DNA of 64,000 nucleotides from Methylovirgula sp. 4M-Z18 (lineage in GTDB: Bacteria; Pseudomonadota; Alphaproteobacteria; Rhizobiales; Beijerinckiaceae). Position 1 is the stretch's first letter. Every line of letters starts with the position of its first letter. The stretch covers positions 1,426,001 to 1,490,000 of the forward strand of contig NZ_CP149574.1 of the NCBI RefSeq assembly GCF_037890675.1, given 5' to 3'. The notes beneath the pieces were generated by a model that was given only the letters and a program-made list of their open reading frames with translations, did no database searches and was not told the origin of the DNA. Both the position numbers and the translations under genes were made by a program. This document shows positions 10,661-19,378 of the stretch, one piece after another.

Positions 10661-10690
10661 GTATGCGCCAGCTATGGGAAAATCGGGGGC

Positions 10691-10747
10691 CTATCCCCGT
10701 CCCTTCACTGGCGCTCTTACTACGATAAGGATGGCGCGCACGCGCAT
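10691..10747 (-). CDS. ilvI operon leader peptide (attenuator)
   Basis: An 18-codon reading frame encodes MRVRAILIVVRAPVKGRG and ends at TAG. TAGGAG is spaced two bases before the ATG. Residues 6-10 are Ile-Leu-Ile-Val-Val, the three products of the pathway. A terminator hairpin with a T-run follows before ilvI. By the known logic of amino acid operon attenuation, ribosome stalling on these codons under branched-chain starvation would prevent the terminator from forming. Confidence 0.88.
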   Translation of the reverse strand: MRVRAILIVVRAPVKGRG

Positions 10748-10770
10748 GACTCCTAGAGAATTGTGACAGC

Positions 10771-10799
10771 TTGGTAGCCGAGCCAAGCCATCCGGTCAA
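10771..10799 (-). promoter_or_regulatory. Candidate promoter of the ilvI leader transcript
   Basis: On the minus strand TTGACC (10794-10799) and TACCAA (10771-10776) are separated by 17 bases, and the leader ATG follows 24 bases after the -10. The -35 is good and the -10 is poor. Position relative to the leader peptide supports it. Confidence 0.4.
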
Positions 10800-11065
10800 G
10801 GGGGAATTCGCGAAAGGGATGGATTTTCAGAGAGATAGGACAGGACTGCTGCCGTTTTTTCGCCGGTGCGGTCACACCCACGCCGCCATATGTTCGAGCC
10901 CGCCCTATACATCCCCCCGTCCACCGGGTTATGCTGCGCTACACAAATGTCCGCGCGGCGTGGGGCTGTGCGCGGTCCTTCGAAAAAATCCGAATAGCCG
11001 GTCGGCGTGAGCCTGCCACCTTCTTTGAACGAGGCAGACGATCTGCCGCAGAAAAAGGGTCGGAC

Positions 11066-12853
11066 ATGAACGTTGGACTTGAAAAGCCCAGCACTTTCGA
11101 AGCAGGCCGTTTCGAATTGGTGCTGATCAAGCCATCCCACTACGATGGCGACGGTTACGTCATTCAATGGTTCAAGTCCTCCATTCCCTCCAACACGCTC
11201 GCGGCGCTCTACGGCCTTGCCGACGAAGCGGCAAAGCGGAACGTGCTTGGCCCCGACGTCGAGATCGTCATCACGCCGATCGATGAAACCAACATGCGGG
11301 TTTCTGTGCCCGATATCATCAAGAGAATCGAGGCGGCGGGCGGCCACGGCATGGTCGGGCTTGTCGGCGTGCAGTCGAACCAGTTCCCGCGCGCGCTCGA
11401 CATTGCGCGCCCCTTGCGGGCGGCGGGCATTCAGGTGGTGATCGGCGGTTTTCACGTCTCTGGCTGCCTTGCCATGCTGCCCGGCATGCAGCCCGATCTG
11501 CAAAAGGCCCTCGACATGGGCATCACGCTCTATGCCGGCGAGGCGGAAGATCGGCTCGACGAGGTCTTGCTCGATGCCGCGGCGCGCCGATTGAAGCCGA
11601 TCTACAATTACATGTCGGACCTGCCTGGCATCGGCGAGACGCCGATACCGTTTTTGCCGAGCGAGATGATCCGGGGCAACATCGGCGGCCTCGCGAGTTT
11701 CGATGCCGGCCGGGGCTGTCCTTATCAATGTTCGTTCTGCACCATCATCAATGTGCAGGGGCGTAAATCCCGCAGCCGCTCGCCCGACGATGTGGAGCGC
11801 ATCATTCGCGAGAATCTGGCTCAAGGAATCCGGCATTTCTTCATCACCGACGACAATTTTGCCCGCAACAAGGATTGGGAGATCATCCTCGACCGCATCA
11901 TCGCCATTCGCGAGGGGATGACGCGCCACAAACCGCGCTTCGTCATTCAGGTCGACACGTTGTGCCACCGCAATCCGAATTTCATTGAGAAATGTGGGCG
12001 CGCCGGCGTTGCGAGCGTGTTCATCGGCTTGGAGAATATCAATCCCGCCAATCTGCTCGCCGCCAAGAAAAGGCAGAACAAAATCGACGAATATCGCGAA
12101 ATGCTGCTCGCGTGGAAGGCGCAGCGCGTCGTCACCTATGCCGGCTATATCCTGGGATTTCCCAACGATACGCGCGAGTCGATCCTGCATGACATCGAGA
12201 TCATCAAGCGCGAATTGCCAATCGACTTGCTGGAGTTTTTCTGCCTGACGCCGCTGCCGGGCTCTGAGGATCACAAGAAGCTGAGCGCGCAAGGTGTCGC
12301 GATGGACCCCGACATGAACAAATACGATCTCGAACATGTGGTGACCGCACATCCGAAAATGTCGCAGGCTGAATGGGAGGGCATCTATCGCGAGGCGTGG
12401 CGCGCCTACTACACGCCGCAGCACCTGCAGACCTTACTGCGTCGCGCCATTGCCTGCCGCATCAACAGTACGAAGGTGCTGTCGCTGTTCCTGTATTTTC
12501 GTGCCTGCGTGCTGTATGAGCACGTGCATCCGCTCGAGGGCGGGCTGTTCCGTCTCAAATTCCGCCGCGACCGGCGGCATGGCATGGCGCTCGAGCCGGC
12601 ATGGATTTTCTACCCGAAATATCTCGCCGAATTTGCCGTGAAAAGCCTCAAGACGGCGGGCCTGTGGGCACGCTTCTATCCGCAACTGCGGTTGCTGCGG
12701 AAATTGGGCGGCGCCAAAAACTACGCCGATACCGCTCTCGCGCCGGTTAGCGCCAGCGAGGCGGAAGTGAGCGAACTCTTGACCCAAAGCGAGGCCGCCC
12801 GCGCCGCCGTGGCGCACCAGCGCAAGATTCGTGAGCTGACCGCGGGGGCGTGA
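11066..12853 (+). CDS. B12-binding domain radical SAM protein, function unknown
   Basis: A 595-residue protein. The N-terminal part (to about residue 170) is a cobalamin-binding-type Rossmann domain with VVIGGFHVSG, typical of B12-dependent radical SAM enzymes. The radical SAM core carries the [4Fe-4S] motif C-PYQ-C-SF-C (Cys218, 222, 225), then a TIM-barrel (FFITDDNF, QVDTLCHRNP, VFIGLENI) and a C-terminal extension of about 150 residues. Such enzymes typically methylate or rearrange unactivated carbons, in hopanoid, bacteriochlorophyll or natural-product pathways, but no partner gene here points to a substrate. The ATG follows a GGGTCGG stretch; an open frame upstream to 10931 has no better start. 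It is monocistronic by position. Confidence 0.82.
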   Translation: MNVGLEKPSTFEAGRFELVLIKPSHYDGDGYVIQWFKSSIPSNTLAALYGLADEAAKRNVLGPDVEIVITPIDETNMRVSVPDIIKRIEAAGGHGMVGLVGVQSNQFPRALDIARPLRAAGIQVVIGGFHVSGCLAMLPGMQPDLQKALDMGITLYAGEAEDRLDEVLLDAAARRLKPIYNYMSDLPGIGETPIPFLPSEMIRGNIGGLASFDAGRGCPYQCSFCTIINVQGRKSRSRSPDDVERIIRENLAQGIRHFFITDDNFARNKDWEIILDRIIAIREGMTRHKPRFVIQVDTLCHRNPNFIEKCGRAGVASVFIGLENINPANLLAAKKRQNKIDEYREMLLAWKAQRVVTYAGYILGFPNDTRESILHDIEIIKRELPIDLLEFFCLTPLPGSEDHKKLSAQGVAMDPDMNKYDLEHVVTAHPKMSQAEWEGIYREAWRAYYTPQHLQTLLRRAIACRINSTKVLSLFLYFRACVLYEHVHPLEGGLFRLKFRRDRRHGMALEPAWIFYPKYLAEFAVKSLKTAGLWARFYPQLRLLRKLGGAKNYADTALAPVSASEAEVSELLTQSEAARAAVAHQRKIRELTAGA

Positions 12854-12902
12854 GGGGACAGTTGGCGGATTGTTGCTGGAAATGATCTGAAATTGGGCCT
12901 AC

Positions 12903-12920
12903 ATATAATAGAGATTATAT
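12903..12920. promoter_or_regulatory. Palindromic operator/-10 region of the toxin-antitoxin pair
   Basis: ATATAAT-AGAG-ATTATAT is a perfect 7-bp-arm palindrome ending ten bases before the antitoxin ATG, and its left arm contains a consensus TATAAT. Antitoxins of the AbrB/MazE class usually repress their own promoters at such palindromes. No matching -35 is evident. Confidence 0.5.
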
Positions 12921-12930
12921 AGAGGCTGCT

Positions 12931-13158
12931 ATGTTGGCATTTAAAGTCACAACGGTGGGCGCGTCGTCGGGCTTCATTCTCACGAAAGAAGCCATGGCCA
13001 AGCTTAACGTGAAGAAGGGCGATACGGTTTTTTTGACTGATGCGCCTGGAGGCGGCTTTCGGCTGACGCCATACAATCCGGATTTTGAACGCCAAATGGC
13101 CCTTGCCGAAGATGTTATGCGGGCGGATCGCGACATTCTGCGCGCGCTGGCCAAATGA
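12931..13158 (+). CDS. AbrB/MazE-like antitoxin
   Basis: A 75-residue protein. VTTVGASSGFILTKEAMAKL followed by VKKGDTVFLTD is the swapped-hairpin AbrB DNA-binding fold. The C-terminal helix (about residues 50-75, with alternating acidic and hydrophobic positions) is the usual toxin-neutralising segment. It overlaps the next gene by four bases (ATGA), so the two are translationally coupled. The palindrome just upstream fits autoregulation. Confidence 0.85.
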   Translation: MLAFKVTTVGASSGFILTKEAMAKLNVKKGDTVFLTDAPGGGFRLTPYNPDFERQMALAEDVMRADRDILRALAK

Positions 13159-13535
13159 GCGCATGGCGCTGGGTTGATATGCCTGTCGTCTTGGCGATTC
13201 ATGACCGCCAAATTGCCGAGCACGGCGGCGCAGACGGCGTCCGTGATGTCGGCACGATCGAGTCGGCCTTGGGCCGCCCGCGCAATTTGGCAGGGTACGG
13301 CGAGCCGGACGCGGCCGATCTGGCGGCAGCCTACCTTTTTGGACTCGTGCGTAACCATGGTTTCATGGACGGCAACAAGCGTAGGGCTTGGGTTGTGGCG
13401 CGCCTATTCCTCTTGGATAACGGATATAGTCTCGTGTTCGACCCATTCGAGGCGGTCAGAATGGTCGAACAAGCAGCAGGCGGCACCCTCGCGGAGGCCG
13501 ATCTTGCTTCATGGTTTCGAGGCCGGCTCAAATGA
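13155..13535 (+). CDS. Doc-type (death-on-curing) Fic-fold toxin
   Basis: A 126-residue protein with the motif H-G-F-M-D-G-N-K-R (His68 to Arg76), the Doc variant of the Fic catalytic loop. Doc phosphorylates elongation factor Tu and stops translation. The final Lys-Arg, in place of the Gly-Arg of AMPylating Fic proteins, marks the Doc subfamily. Length matches P1 Doc (126). Pairing with an AbrB-type rather than a Phd-type antitoxin is a known chromosomal arrangement. All conserved catalytic positions are present, so it is probably active. Confidence 0.88.
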   Translation: MSAWRWVDMPVVLAIHDRQIAEHGGADGVRDVGTIESALGRPRNLAGYGEPDAADLAAAYLFGLVRNHGFMDGNKRRAWVVARLFLLDNGYSLVFDPFEAVRMVEQAAGGTLAEADLASWFRGRLK

Positions 13536-13638
13536 GGGCGCCGTTCCAGGCCGCGCCATCGAGTCGTTCTGGCCTTTGCCGAAATTGCCTCCTGCGTTGT
13601 TACCGCTATAACATGGCCCGTATCACCTTCGAGCCATC

Positions 13639-14451
13639 ATGACCGATCCACAGCCCAGTTCCGCTCCCACCGTCACCCGCGTCACCAGCCGTGTGCTCCT
13701 ACTCGGCGATCGTATCGATGCGCAGGGGCTCGAGCGGCCGGATACGATTTCCACCGTGCCGCTTGCGTTTCATGCCGGCGCAAACGGCTATGTGGCGCTG
13801 TATCGGTTCGGCGTCGCCGTACTGGTCGGTCTGTCGCCGCTCGAGGAAGAGGAGTTCTTGCGGCTTTTGGATTTGCGGGTTTCGGGCAAGCGCGGCGTGC
13901 GCGACGACGAGACGGCGCTGCTCGAAGTCTCGCCGCAATTCGAGGACCGCGCGCCGCCTGGCGGGCCGATTCAATTGAAGGACCTGTCGCCGGAGCGGTT
14001 CCTCGTGCTGGCCGATGCGTTGGCGAAAAGCGTGTCGATGGCGCGCGACGAGCGCGAGGTCAGTGCGGTCTTCGATGTGATCGAGCCTTTCGCCGCCGAT
14101 CTTGCCGACAAGGGCCGCCCGCCGTTCCGCCGACGCGCCATGTTGAAACTCATCGGCCAGGCGCTGCTGGTGCAGCACAGAGTCTCTGGCCGCATCGCGG
14201 TTGAGGAAAAGCCGGATGTGCTGTGGGACAGGCCGGATCTGGAACGGCTCTATGCGCGCCTGGAGGATGAATACGAATTGAAGGAGCGGGCCGGCACATT
14301 GAAGCGCAAGCTCGACGTGATCGTCGAGACCGTCCGAGCCATGACCGACATCATCGACGCCGACCGCGCGACGCGGCTGGAAGCGACGATCGTGCTGCTG
14401 ATCGTCGGCGAATTGCTGATCTCGCTGTTTCAGATCTGGCACGGACGATGA
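13639..14451 (+). CDS. RMD1/YagE-family (DUF155) membrane-anchored protein
   Basis: A 270-residue protein of the RMD1/Sif2 family. The N-terminal beta-rich part includes the family string GYVALYRFGVAVLVGL. A mostly helical, charged region with coiled-coil character follows (LERLYARLEDEYELKERAG, RKLDVIVETV), and the end is a hydrophobic anchor (ATIVLLIVGELLISLFQIW). Mitochondrial relatives organise the inner membrane; the bacterial role is not established. It appears monocistronic and is followed by a repeat cluster. Confidence 0.8.
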   Translation: MTDPQPSSAPTVTRVTSRVLLLGDRIDAQGLERPDTISTVPLAFHAGANGYVALYRFGVAVLVGLSPLEEEEFLRLLDLRVSGKRGVRDDETALLEVSPQFEDRAPPGGPIQLKDLSPERFLVLADALAKSVSMARDEREVSAVFDVIEPFAADLADKGRPPFRRRAMLKLIGQALLVQHRVSGRIAVEEKPDVLWDRPDLERLYARLEDEYELKERAGTLKRKLDVIVETVRAMTDIIDADRATRLEATIVLLIVGELLISLFQIWHGR

Positions 14452-14461
14452 TGCGCTAATC

Positions 14462-14549
14462 CCTTCTCGCCGCATTCAAACCGGGCTTGCCCGCTTTGAA
14501 TATTTTTGATGCTGAACTCGGGCAAGCCCGAGTTCAGTCGGGGAGAAGG
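14462..14549. repeat. Family B palindromic repeat overlapping the miaA 3' end
   Basis: A perfect palindrome ctgaactcgggc-aagcccgagttcag (14512-14537) is nested between outer arms ccttctcgcc and ggggagaagg. An imperfect accgggcttgcccgctttga hairpin lies on its left. Close relatives are at 52165-52254 and 60728-60797. Its right part runs into miaA, so the last MiaA codons and stop are made of repeat sequence. Confidence 0.7.
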
Positions 14550-15439
14550 ACAGCCTCCGCCTCCTCCAGGCTTGCCCACTCGAACTCCGGCAATTGATGC
14601 CGCGCGAACGTGAACTGCCGCTTGGCATAGTGGCGCGTATCCGCTTGGCCGCGGGCGATCGCGTCTTCGAGCGTTGCGGCGCCGTTCAGATAGTCGATCA
14701 GTCCCGGCACGCCATGCGCGCGCATCACCGGCAAGGCGGGGTCGAGGTTGCGATGCTTGAGGGCTTCGGTTTCATCCAGCGCGCCGCTTTGCACCATGCC
14801 GGTAAAGCGGTGGTCGATGCGGTCATAGAGCGCGGCGCGGTCGGGCGCGAGAAACAGGCCGCGCCAGGTACCGGGGCGCAGCAGCGGCGCCTGACGCGCA
14901 TTCTGGAAGCTCGTCAGACTCTTGCCCGTCGCCGCGAACACTTCGAGGGCCCGCAGGATGCGCTGCGGGTCGGTGGGGTTGAGGCGGGCCGCGCTTAAGG
15001 CGTCGTGCGCTTTCAGGCGCTGATACAGACTCTCCGGCGGTAGCCCTTCCGCTTCAGCGCGCACCGACGCGCGGACCGCCTCCGGCACCGGCGGAATGTC
15101 GGACAGTCCCTGGGTCAGGGCCTTGAAATACATGCCAGTGCCGCCGCAGAAAATCGACACCTTGCCGGCGGCCCTGGCCTCTTGCAACGCTGCGGCAGCA
15201 TCAATGAGGAACTTGCCGACCGAATAATTGATCGCGCCATCGACATGGCCGAACAGCAGATGCGGAATACCGGCCTGCTCCTCCGGCGTCGGACGGGCCG
15301 AAAGCACGTATAAATCGCGGTAGACCTGCATCGAATCGGCATTGATCACGACGCCGCCGAGCGTTCTTGCCAAAGAAATCGCCAAAGCGGACTTGCCGCT
15401 GGCCGTCGGGCCTGCAATGAGAAGGGCGGATGGATTCAA
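14534..15439 (-). CDS. miaA: tRNA dimethylallyltransferase
   Basis: A 301-residue enzyme that adds a dimethylallyl group to N6 of A37 in tRNAs reading U-starting codons. It shows the P-loop [23 protein letters not shown] (substrate Asp), [16 protein letters not shown], and the C-terminal [13 protein letters not shown] that contacts tRNA. It starts at TTG (no upstream in-frame ATG), with GAGG 10 bases before. It is divergent from serB with only 14 bases between the starts, so the promoters must lie inside the neighbouring coding sequences. The C-terminal VLLPD is encoded by a dispersed repeat. Confidence 0.95.
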   Translation of the reverse strand: MNPSALLIAGPTASGKSALAISLARTLGGVVINADSMQVYRDLYVLSARPTPEEQAGIPHLLFGHVDGAINYSVGKFLIDAAAALQEARAAGKVSIFCGGTGMYFKALTQGLSDIPPVPEAVRASVRAEAEGLPPESLYQRLKAHDALSAARLNPTDPQRILRALEVFAATGKSLTSFQNARQAPLLRPGTWRGLFLAPDRAALYDRIDHRFTGMVQSGALDETEALKHRNLDPALPVMRAHGVPGLIDYLNGAATLEDAIARGQADTRHYAKRQFTFARHQLPEFEWASLEEAEAVLLPD

Positions 15440-15453
15440 CTTTTCAAGACCTC

Positions 15454-16350
15454 ATGACCCATATTGCAACGCTAATCACCAATCCCGCTTATCCCTACCT
15501 CGACGACGGACATGTAGCGCGCGCGGGCCAATTTTTGCCCCACGCGCAGGCGCCCGTCTGGCTCGATCCCGGCATTGCCGTCGATATTCCCTTTTCGCCG
15601 TCAGGGGAAGTGGAGGCCGTGGGCCTCGCCGCCGAAATCCGCGCCGCGCTGGCGCCGGCTGCCGTCGATGTGGTGGTGCAGCCCGCCGCCGGGCGGCGCA
15701 AGAAGCTTTTTCTCGCCGATATGGATTCGACCATGATCGGCCAGGAATGTATCGACGAGCTCGCCGATTTCGTCGGTCTCAAGGACCACGTTGCCTCGAT
15801 CACCGAGCGCGCCATGCGCGGCGAAATCGCGTTCGAGCCGGCTTTGCGCGAACGTGTCGCGCTGCTGCGCGGGCTGGAAGCAGGAATCGTCGATAAGGTG
15901 ATCGCCGATCGCATCACGCTCACCCCCGGCGGGCGCGCGCTGGTGCAGACCATGCGTGCGCATGGCGCCTATGCGGCGCTGGTGTCTGGCGGCTTCACCC
16001 TTTTTACAACGCGCATCGCCGAGATGATCGGCTTTCATGAGAACCGCGCCAACGTTCTCCTTGTCGAGCACGATTATTTCGTCGGCGCGGTGGAAGAGCC
16101 GATCTTGGGCCGCGAAGCCAAACTGGCGCGGCTCCTTGCGCTGCGTGCGGAACAAGGCCTTGGGCCGCACGAGACGATGGCGGTGGGCGACGGCGCCAAC
16201 GACCTTGCCATGCTGGGCGCAGCGGGCCTGGGCGTTGCCTATCACGCGAAGCCGAAAGTGGCGGAAGCCGCGCATGCGAGGGTTGATCACGGCGATCTGA
16301 CGGCGCTGCTGTATATGCAAGGGTATCGACGGGATGAGTTTGTAGAGTGA
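15454..16350 (+). CDS. serB: Phosphoserine phosphatase
   Basis: A 298-residue HAD-superfamily enzyme for the last step of serine synthesis. The nucleophile motif is D-M-D-S-T (Asp89, Asp91) in FLADMDSTMIGQECIDELA. Motif II is VSGGFTLF, and motif III-IV is VGDGANDLAML. An N-terminal ACT-like region of about 85 residues precedes it, as in longer SerB proteins. An upstream ATG at 15430 would overlap miaA, so I prefer 15454. The serA/serC functions are not adjacent; a SerC-SerA-like fusion lies at the other end of the window. Confidence 0.94.
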   Translation: MTHIATLITNPAYPYLDDGHVARAGQFLPHAQAPVWLDPGIAVDIPFSPSGEVEAVGLAAEIRAALAPAAVDVVVQPAAGRRKKLFLADMDSTMIGQECIDELADFVGLKDHVASITERAMRGEIAFEPALRERVALLRGLEAGIVDKVIADRITLTPGGRALVQTMRAHGAYAALVSGGFTLFTTRIAEMIGFHENRANVLLVEHDYFVGAVEEPILGREAKLARLLALRAEQGLGPHETMAVGDGANDLAMLGAAGLGVAYHAKPKVAEAAHARVDHGDLTALLYMQGYRRDEFVE

Positions 16351-16366
16351 AGCGGCGAGGCGCTTT

Positions 16367-16391
16367 CCTTCTCCTCGCGCGCGGGAAGAGG
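16367..16391. repeat. Family A palindromic repeat
   Basis: A degenerate ccttctcctcgcg/cgcgggaagagg hairpin sits in the 80-base space between serB and the ABC importer genes and may act as a terminator or processing signal. Confidence 0.5.
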
Positions 16392-16430
16392 AACGTGCGC
16401 ACGCATTATTGATGTTAAAGGATAGAATGA

Positions 16431-17237
16431 ATGGCTTCGGGAGGATCCACTACGGCGGTCGCGCTCGACCATGTGCAAGTCGCATTCGGCACTGGCGCGC
16501 AACATTATGTTGCCGTTGCGGATGCGTCGCTTAAGGTTGCGAATCGCGAATTCATCACCATCGTGGGGCCGACGGGTTGCGGCAAATCCACATTGCTCAA
16601 TGTCGTCGCAGGGCTTTTGAAACCCGCGAGCGGCACCGCAAACGTGTTCGGCCGCGCCGTGTCCGGCCTCACCAGTGAAGCCGGCTATCTCTTTCAGCAA
16701 GATGCGCTGATGCCGTGGAAAACCGCGCGCGACAATGTGGCTGTCGCCCTGGAAGTCCGCGGCGTCGCGAGGCGCGAGGCGCTTGAGCAAGCACAGGATT
16801 GGCTTGGCCGCGTGGGCCTACGCGATTTTGGCGCACGTTATCCGCATCAAATGTCGGGCGGCCAGCGCAAGCGTGTGGCGCTTGCGCAAATGCTGATCCG
16901 CGGTCCCAAAATCCTGCTGATGGACGAGCCGTTCGGTCCACTCGACGCGCAGACGCGGGTACTGATGGGCGATCTCTTACTGTCGCTGTGGGGCAGGGAC
17001 CCAAAGGCCGTGCTCTTCGTCACCCATGACCTCGACGAAGCGATCGCGCTCGGCGACCGGGTGATCGTGCTCTCGGCGGGACCAGCGTCGCGCGTGATCG
17101 CCGATCACAAGATCGATCTGCCGCGCCCGCGCTCCATTGCCGATATCCGCACCGAGCCGCATTTTCACGATTTGCAAAAGGCGATCTGGGCCGATTTGAA
17201 AGCGGAAGTCATGAAAGCCTATGGGGACGCCGCATGA
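16431..17237 (+). CDS. ABC importer ATPase, nitrate/sulfonate/taurine type
   Basis: A 268-residue nucleotide-binding protein with Walker A GPTGCGKST, Q-loop LFQQDALMPW, signature MSGGQRKR, Walker B ILLMDEPFGPLD and a switch His in FVTHDLDEA. The string LMPWKTARDNV is typical of the NrtD/SsuB/TauB subfamily. It overlaps the permease gene by four bases (ATGA), and the binding-protein gene follows, giving a complete three-gene importer. Substrate is not deducible from sequence: nitrate, sulfonates, taurine, thiamin precursors and others use this family. Confidence 0.9.
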   Translation: MASGGSTTAVALDHVQVAFGTGAQHYVAVADASLKVANREFITIVGPTGCGKSTLLNVVAGLLKPASGTANVFGRAVSGLTSEAGYLFQQDALMPWKTARDNVAVALEVRGVARREALEQAQDWLGRVGLRDFGARYPHQMSGGQRKRVALAQMLIRGPKILLMDEPFGPLDAQTRVLMGDLLLSLWGRDPKAVLFVTHDLDEAIALGDRVIVLSAGPASRVIADHKIDLPRPRSIADIRTEPHFHDLQKAIWADLKAEVMKAYGDAA

Positions 17238-18001
17238 GCCGCGGCGCGCTGCTGACCTGGCAAATTCTCGTCGGGCTCATCGGCCTCGCGGTGTGGCATG
17301 TGCTGACGACCTATCCAATCGTCGCCAATCTCAACGACATGAAATTGTTCTTCGCCGCGCCTTGGGATGTGGCGCAACGCATCGTGAAAATGTTCGCGAG
17401 CGGCATGATCTGGCGGCATCTCGCCATCACCTTGTCCGAATCGATTCTCGCCTTCCTCATCGGCTCGCTGTTCGGCGCCGCCTTCGGCTTCGGCCTCGCG
17501 CTCATGCCGCGCGTTGCCGCCGTGCTCGATCCCTATATCAAGATGGCGAATTCGCTGCCGCGCGTCGTGCTCGCGCCGATTTTCATGCTGTGGTTCGGGC
17601 TCGGCATCTGGTCCAAGGTTGCGCTCGGCATCACGCTCGTTTTCTTCGTCGTGTTCTTCAACGTCTATCAGGGCGTGCGCGAGACGAGCCCCGTCATTCT
17701 CGACAATGCGCGCATGCTCGGCATGTCGCGCAGTCAATTGTTCCGCCACGTCTACTGGCCCTCCGCGCTCTCGTGGGTGTTTTCGTCGCTGCATTCGGCG
17801 GTCGGCTTTGCCATCGTCGGCGCGGTGGTCGGCGAATATATCGGCGCTTCGGCCGGACTCGGCTATCTCATCCACGAGGCGGACGGCAATTTCGACACCA
17901 CCGGTGTCTTCGCCGGCATGGTGGTGCTCAGCGTCTTTGTGCTGGTGGTGGATGGGCTGGTGAGCGTGGTGGAAAAAAGATTGCTGGCGTGGAAAGGGTG
18001 A
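17234..18001 (+). CDS. ABC importer permease, nitrate/sulfonate/taurine type
   Basis: A 255-residue inner-membrane protein with about six transmembrane segments. The EAA loop is ETSPVILDNARMLGMSRSQL, with the conserved Gly, which docks on the ATPase. YIKMANSLPRVVLAPIFMLWFGLG is characteristic of the SsuC/TauC/NrtB group. It is translationally coupled to the ATPase upstream. Confidence 0.9.
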   Translation: MSRGALLTWQILVGLIGLAVWHVLTTYPIVANLNDMKLFFAAPWDVAQRIVKMFASGMIWRHLAITLSESILAFLIGSLFGAAFGFGLALMPRVAAVLDPYIKMANSLPRVVLAPIFMLWFGLGIWSKVALGITLVFFVVFFNVYQGVRETSPVILDNARMLGMSRSQLFRHVYWPSALSWVFSSLHSAVGFAIVGAVVGEYIGASAGLGYLIHEADGNFDTTGVFAGMVVLSVFVLVVDGLVSVVEKRLLAWKG

Positions 18002-18002
18002 T

Positions 18003-18028
18003 CCTTCTCCCGGCTTGCTGAGAGAAGG
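18003..18028. repeat. Family A palindromic repeat
   Basis: A ccttctcccgg/ctgagagaagg hairpin lies between the permease and binding-protein genes. Repeats at this position in importer operons can stabilise upstream mRNA. Confidence 0.45.
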
Positions 18029-18071
18029 GGACCAAGGCATCATCGTTGCTATATAAATTCGGAGGAAGCCC

Positions 18072-19088
18072 ATGCGCGTTTTGAAAATCCTAGCTGCCGC
18101 CATCTTGCTGGTCGCGTCGCTTGGCTGCGCCGCATTCGCGCAGACATTGGAAAAGACCAGCGTGCGCCTCGGCGTCGGCGGCAAGGCTTTGCTCTATTAT
18201 CTCCCGCTCACCATTGCCGAGAAGAAAGGGTTCTTCAAGGAGCAGGGGCTCGATGTCGAGATCGACGATTTCGCCGGCGGAGCGAAATCGTTGCAGGCTC
18301 TGGTCGGCGGTTCGGTCGATGCGGTGACGGGCGCTTACGATCACACGATCCGCATGCAGGCCAAGGGCCAGGACATTCGCGCAGTGCTGGAGCTCGGTCG
18401 TTTTCCGGGCATCGTGGTTGCGGTGAAGAAGGGCGTGAAATATGACAGTCCGGCCGATTTCAAAGGCCTGAAAATTGGTGTCACTGCGCCAGGTTCATCA
18501 ACCAATATTATGATGAATTACGTTCTGGCGCAGGCCGGACTGACGCCCGATGATGTCTCGTTCATCGGCGTCGGTTCCGCTTCGTCCGCAGTGGCGGCAA
18601 TTCAGAAAGGCGAGATTCAGGCGCTCTCGCATCTCGAGCCGGTGATTTCCATGCTGGAGCGCTCGGGCGATATCCGCGTCGTCATCGACACGCGCACCGA
18701 AGCGGGCACGCGCGCGCTCTTCGGCGGCGAGAATCCGGCGGCCGTCCTCTACTTGAAGAAGGATTTCATCGACAAGAATCCGAACACCACCCAGGCCCTG
18801 GTGAACGCTCTGTACAAGGCGCTGAAATGGATTCAGACCGCGAGCCCCGAGGAGATCGCCAATACGGTGCCGGAAGAATATCTGCTCGGCGACAAGGCGC
18901 TCTACGAACAGGCGGTGCAGAACTCGAAAGCCTCCTATTCGATCACGGGCCTGATCGATCCTGCAGGCATGAAATCGACCAACGACATGCTGGTGAAATT
19001 CGACGATACGATGAAGGACACGCACGTGGATCTGTCGAAAACCTTCGTAGATACGTTCGCAAAGAAAGCGGCCGAGAGCGTGAAATAA
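18072..19088 (+). CDS. ABC importer periplasmic binding protein (NMT1/SsuA/NrtA-like)
   Basis: A 338-residue protein with a Sec signal peptide (hydrophobic AAAILLVASLGCAAFAQ, cleavage after Ala-Gln near residue 24). The mature fold has the NMT1/THI5-like pattern: LPLTIAEKKGFFKEQGLDVEI, AKSLQALVGGSVDAV, ADFKGLKIGVTAPGS, and a C-terminal helix with DTFAKKA. A GGAGGAAG site precedes the ATG. It delivers the substrate to the permease/ATPase encoded just upstream. Confidence 0.9.
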   Translation: MRVLKILAAAILLVASLGCAAFAQTLEKTSVRLGVGGKALLYYLPLTIAEKKGFFKEQGLDVEIDDFAGGAKSLQALVGGSVDAVTGAYDHTIRMQAKGQDIRAVLELGRFPGIVVAVKKGVKYDSPADFKGLKIGVTAPGSSTNIMMNYVLAQAGLTPDDVSFIGVGSASSAVAAIQKGEIQALSHLEPVISMLERSGDIRVVIDTRTEAGTRALFGGENPAAVLYLKKDFIDKNPNTTQALVNALYKALKWIQTASPEEIANTVPEEYLLGDKALYEQAVQNSKASYSITGLIDPAGMKSTNDMLVKFDDTMKDTHVDLSKTFVDTFAKKAAESVK

Positions 19089-19127
19089 TCGGGGCGGCGT
19101 TTGCCTCGGAGTATGCAACACCAACGA

Positions 19128-19254
19128 CATCATCCTGGGCCTGACCCGGGATCCAGCCGCCGTGCAGCGGACGATTCATCGTTAGCGCTGCAAGGCAGGT
19201 TAATCTCGCGCCATGGGGCGGTGGCCCTCGATCCCGAGTCAAGCCCGGGATGAC
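19128..19254. repeat. Composite family C repeat
   Basis: The stretch begins catcctgggcctgacccgg and ends agtcaagcccgggatgac, two inverted CCCGGG-type hairpins. Between them is a segment (about 19157-19198) that recurs in inverted orientation at 59025-59070. The whole unit is therefore a shared composite element. I see no gene in 19089-19378. Confidence 0.65.
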
Positions 19255-19378
19255 AATGAGGTCTTCACATCGGCCGATGTCAATGTCATTGTATCGGGAG
19301 GGTAGCCGCTCATTCGCCTGATACGTTCCATCACATAAATTCATTTCCCTCCGCTTCCCTTTTCGCGACAATGCCCGC

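Noticed and set aside
10796-12424. 542-codon minus-strand frame opposite the radical SAM gene
   Set aside because: Antisense of a gene with an intact CxxxCxxC motif; no ribosome site or domain.
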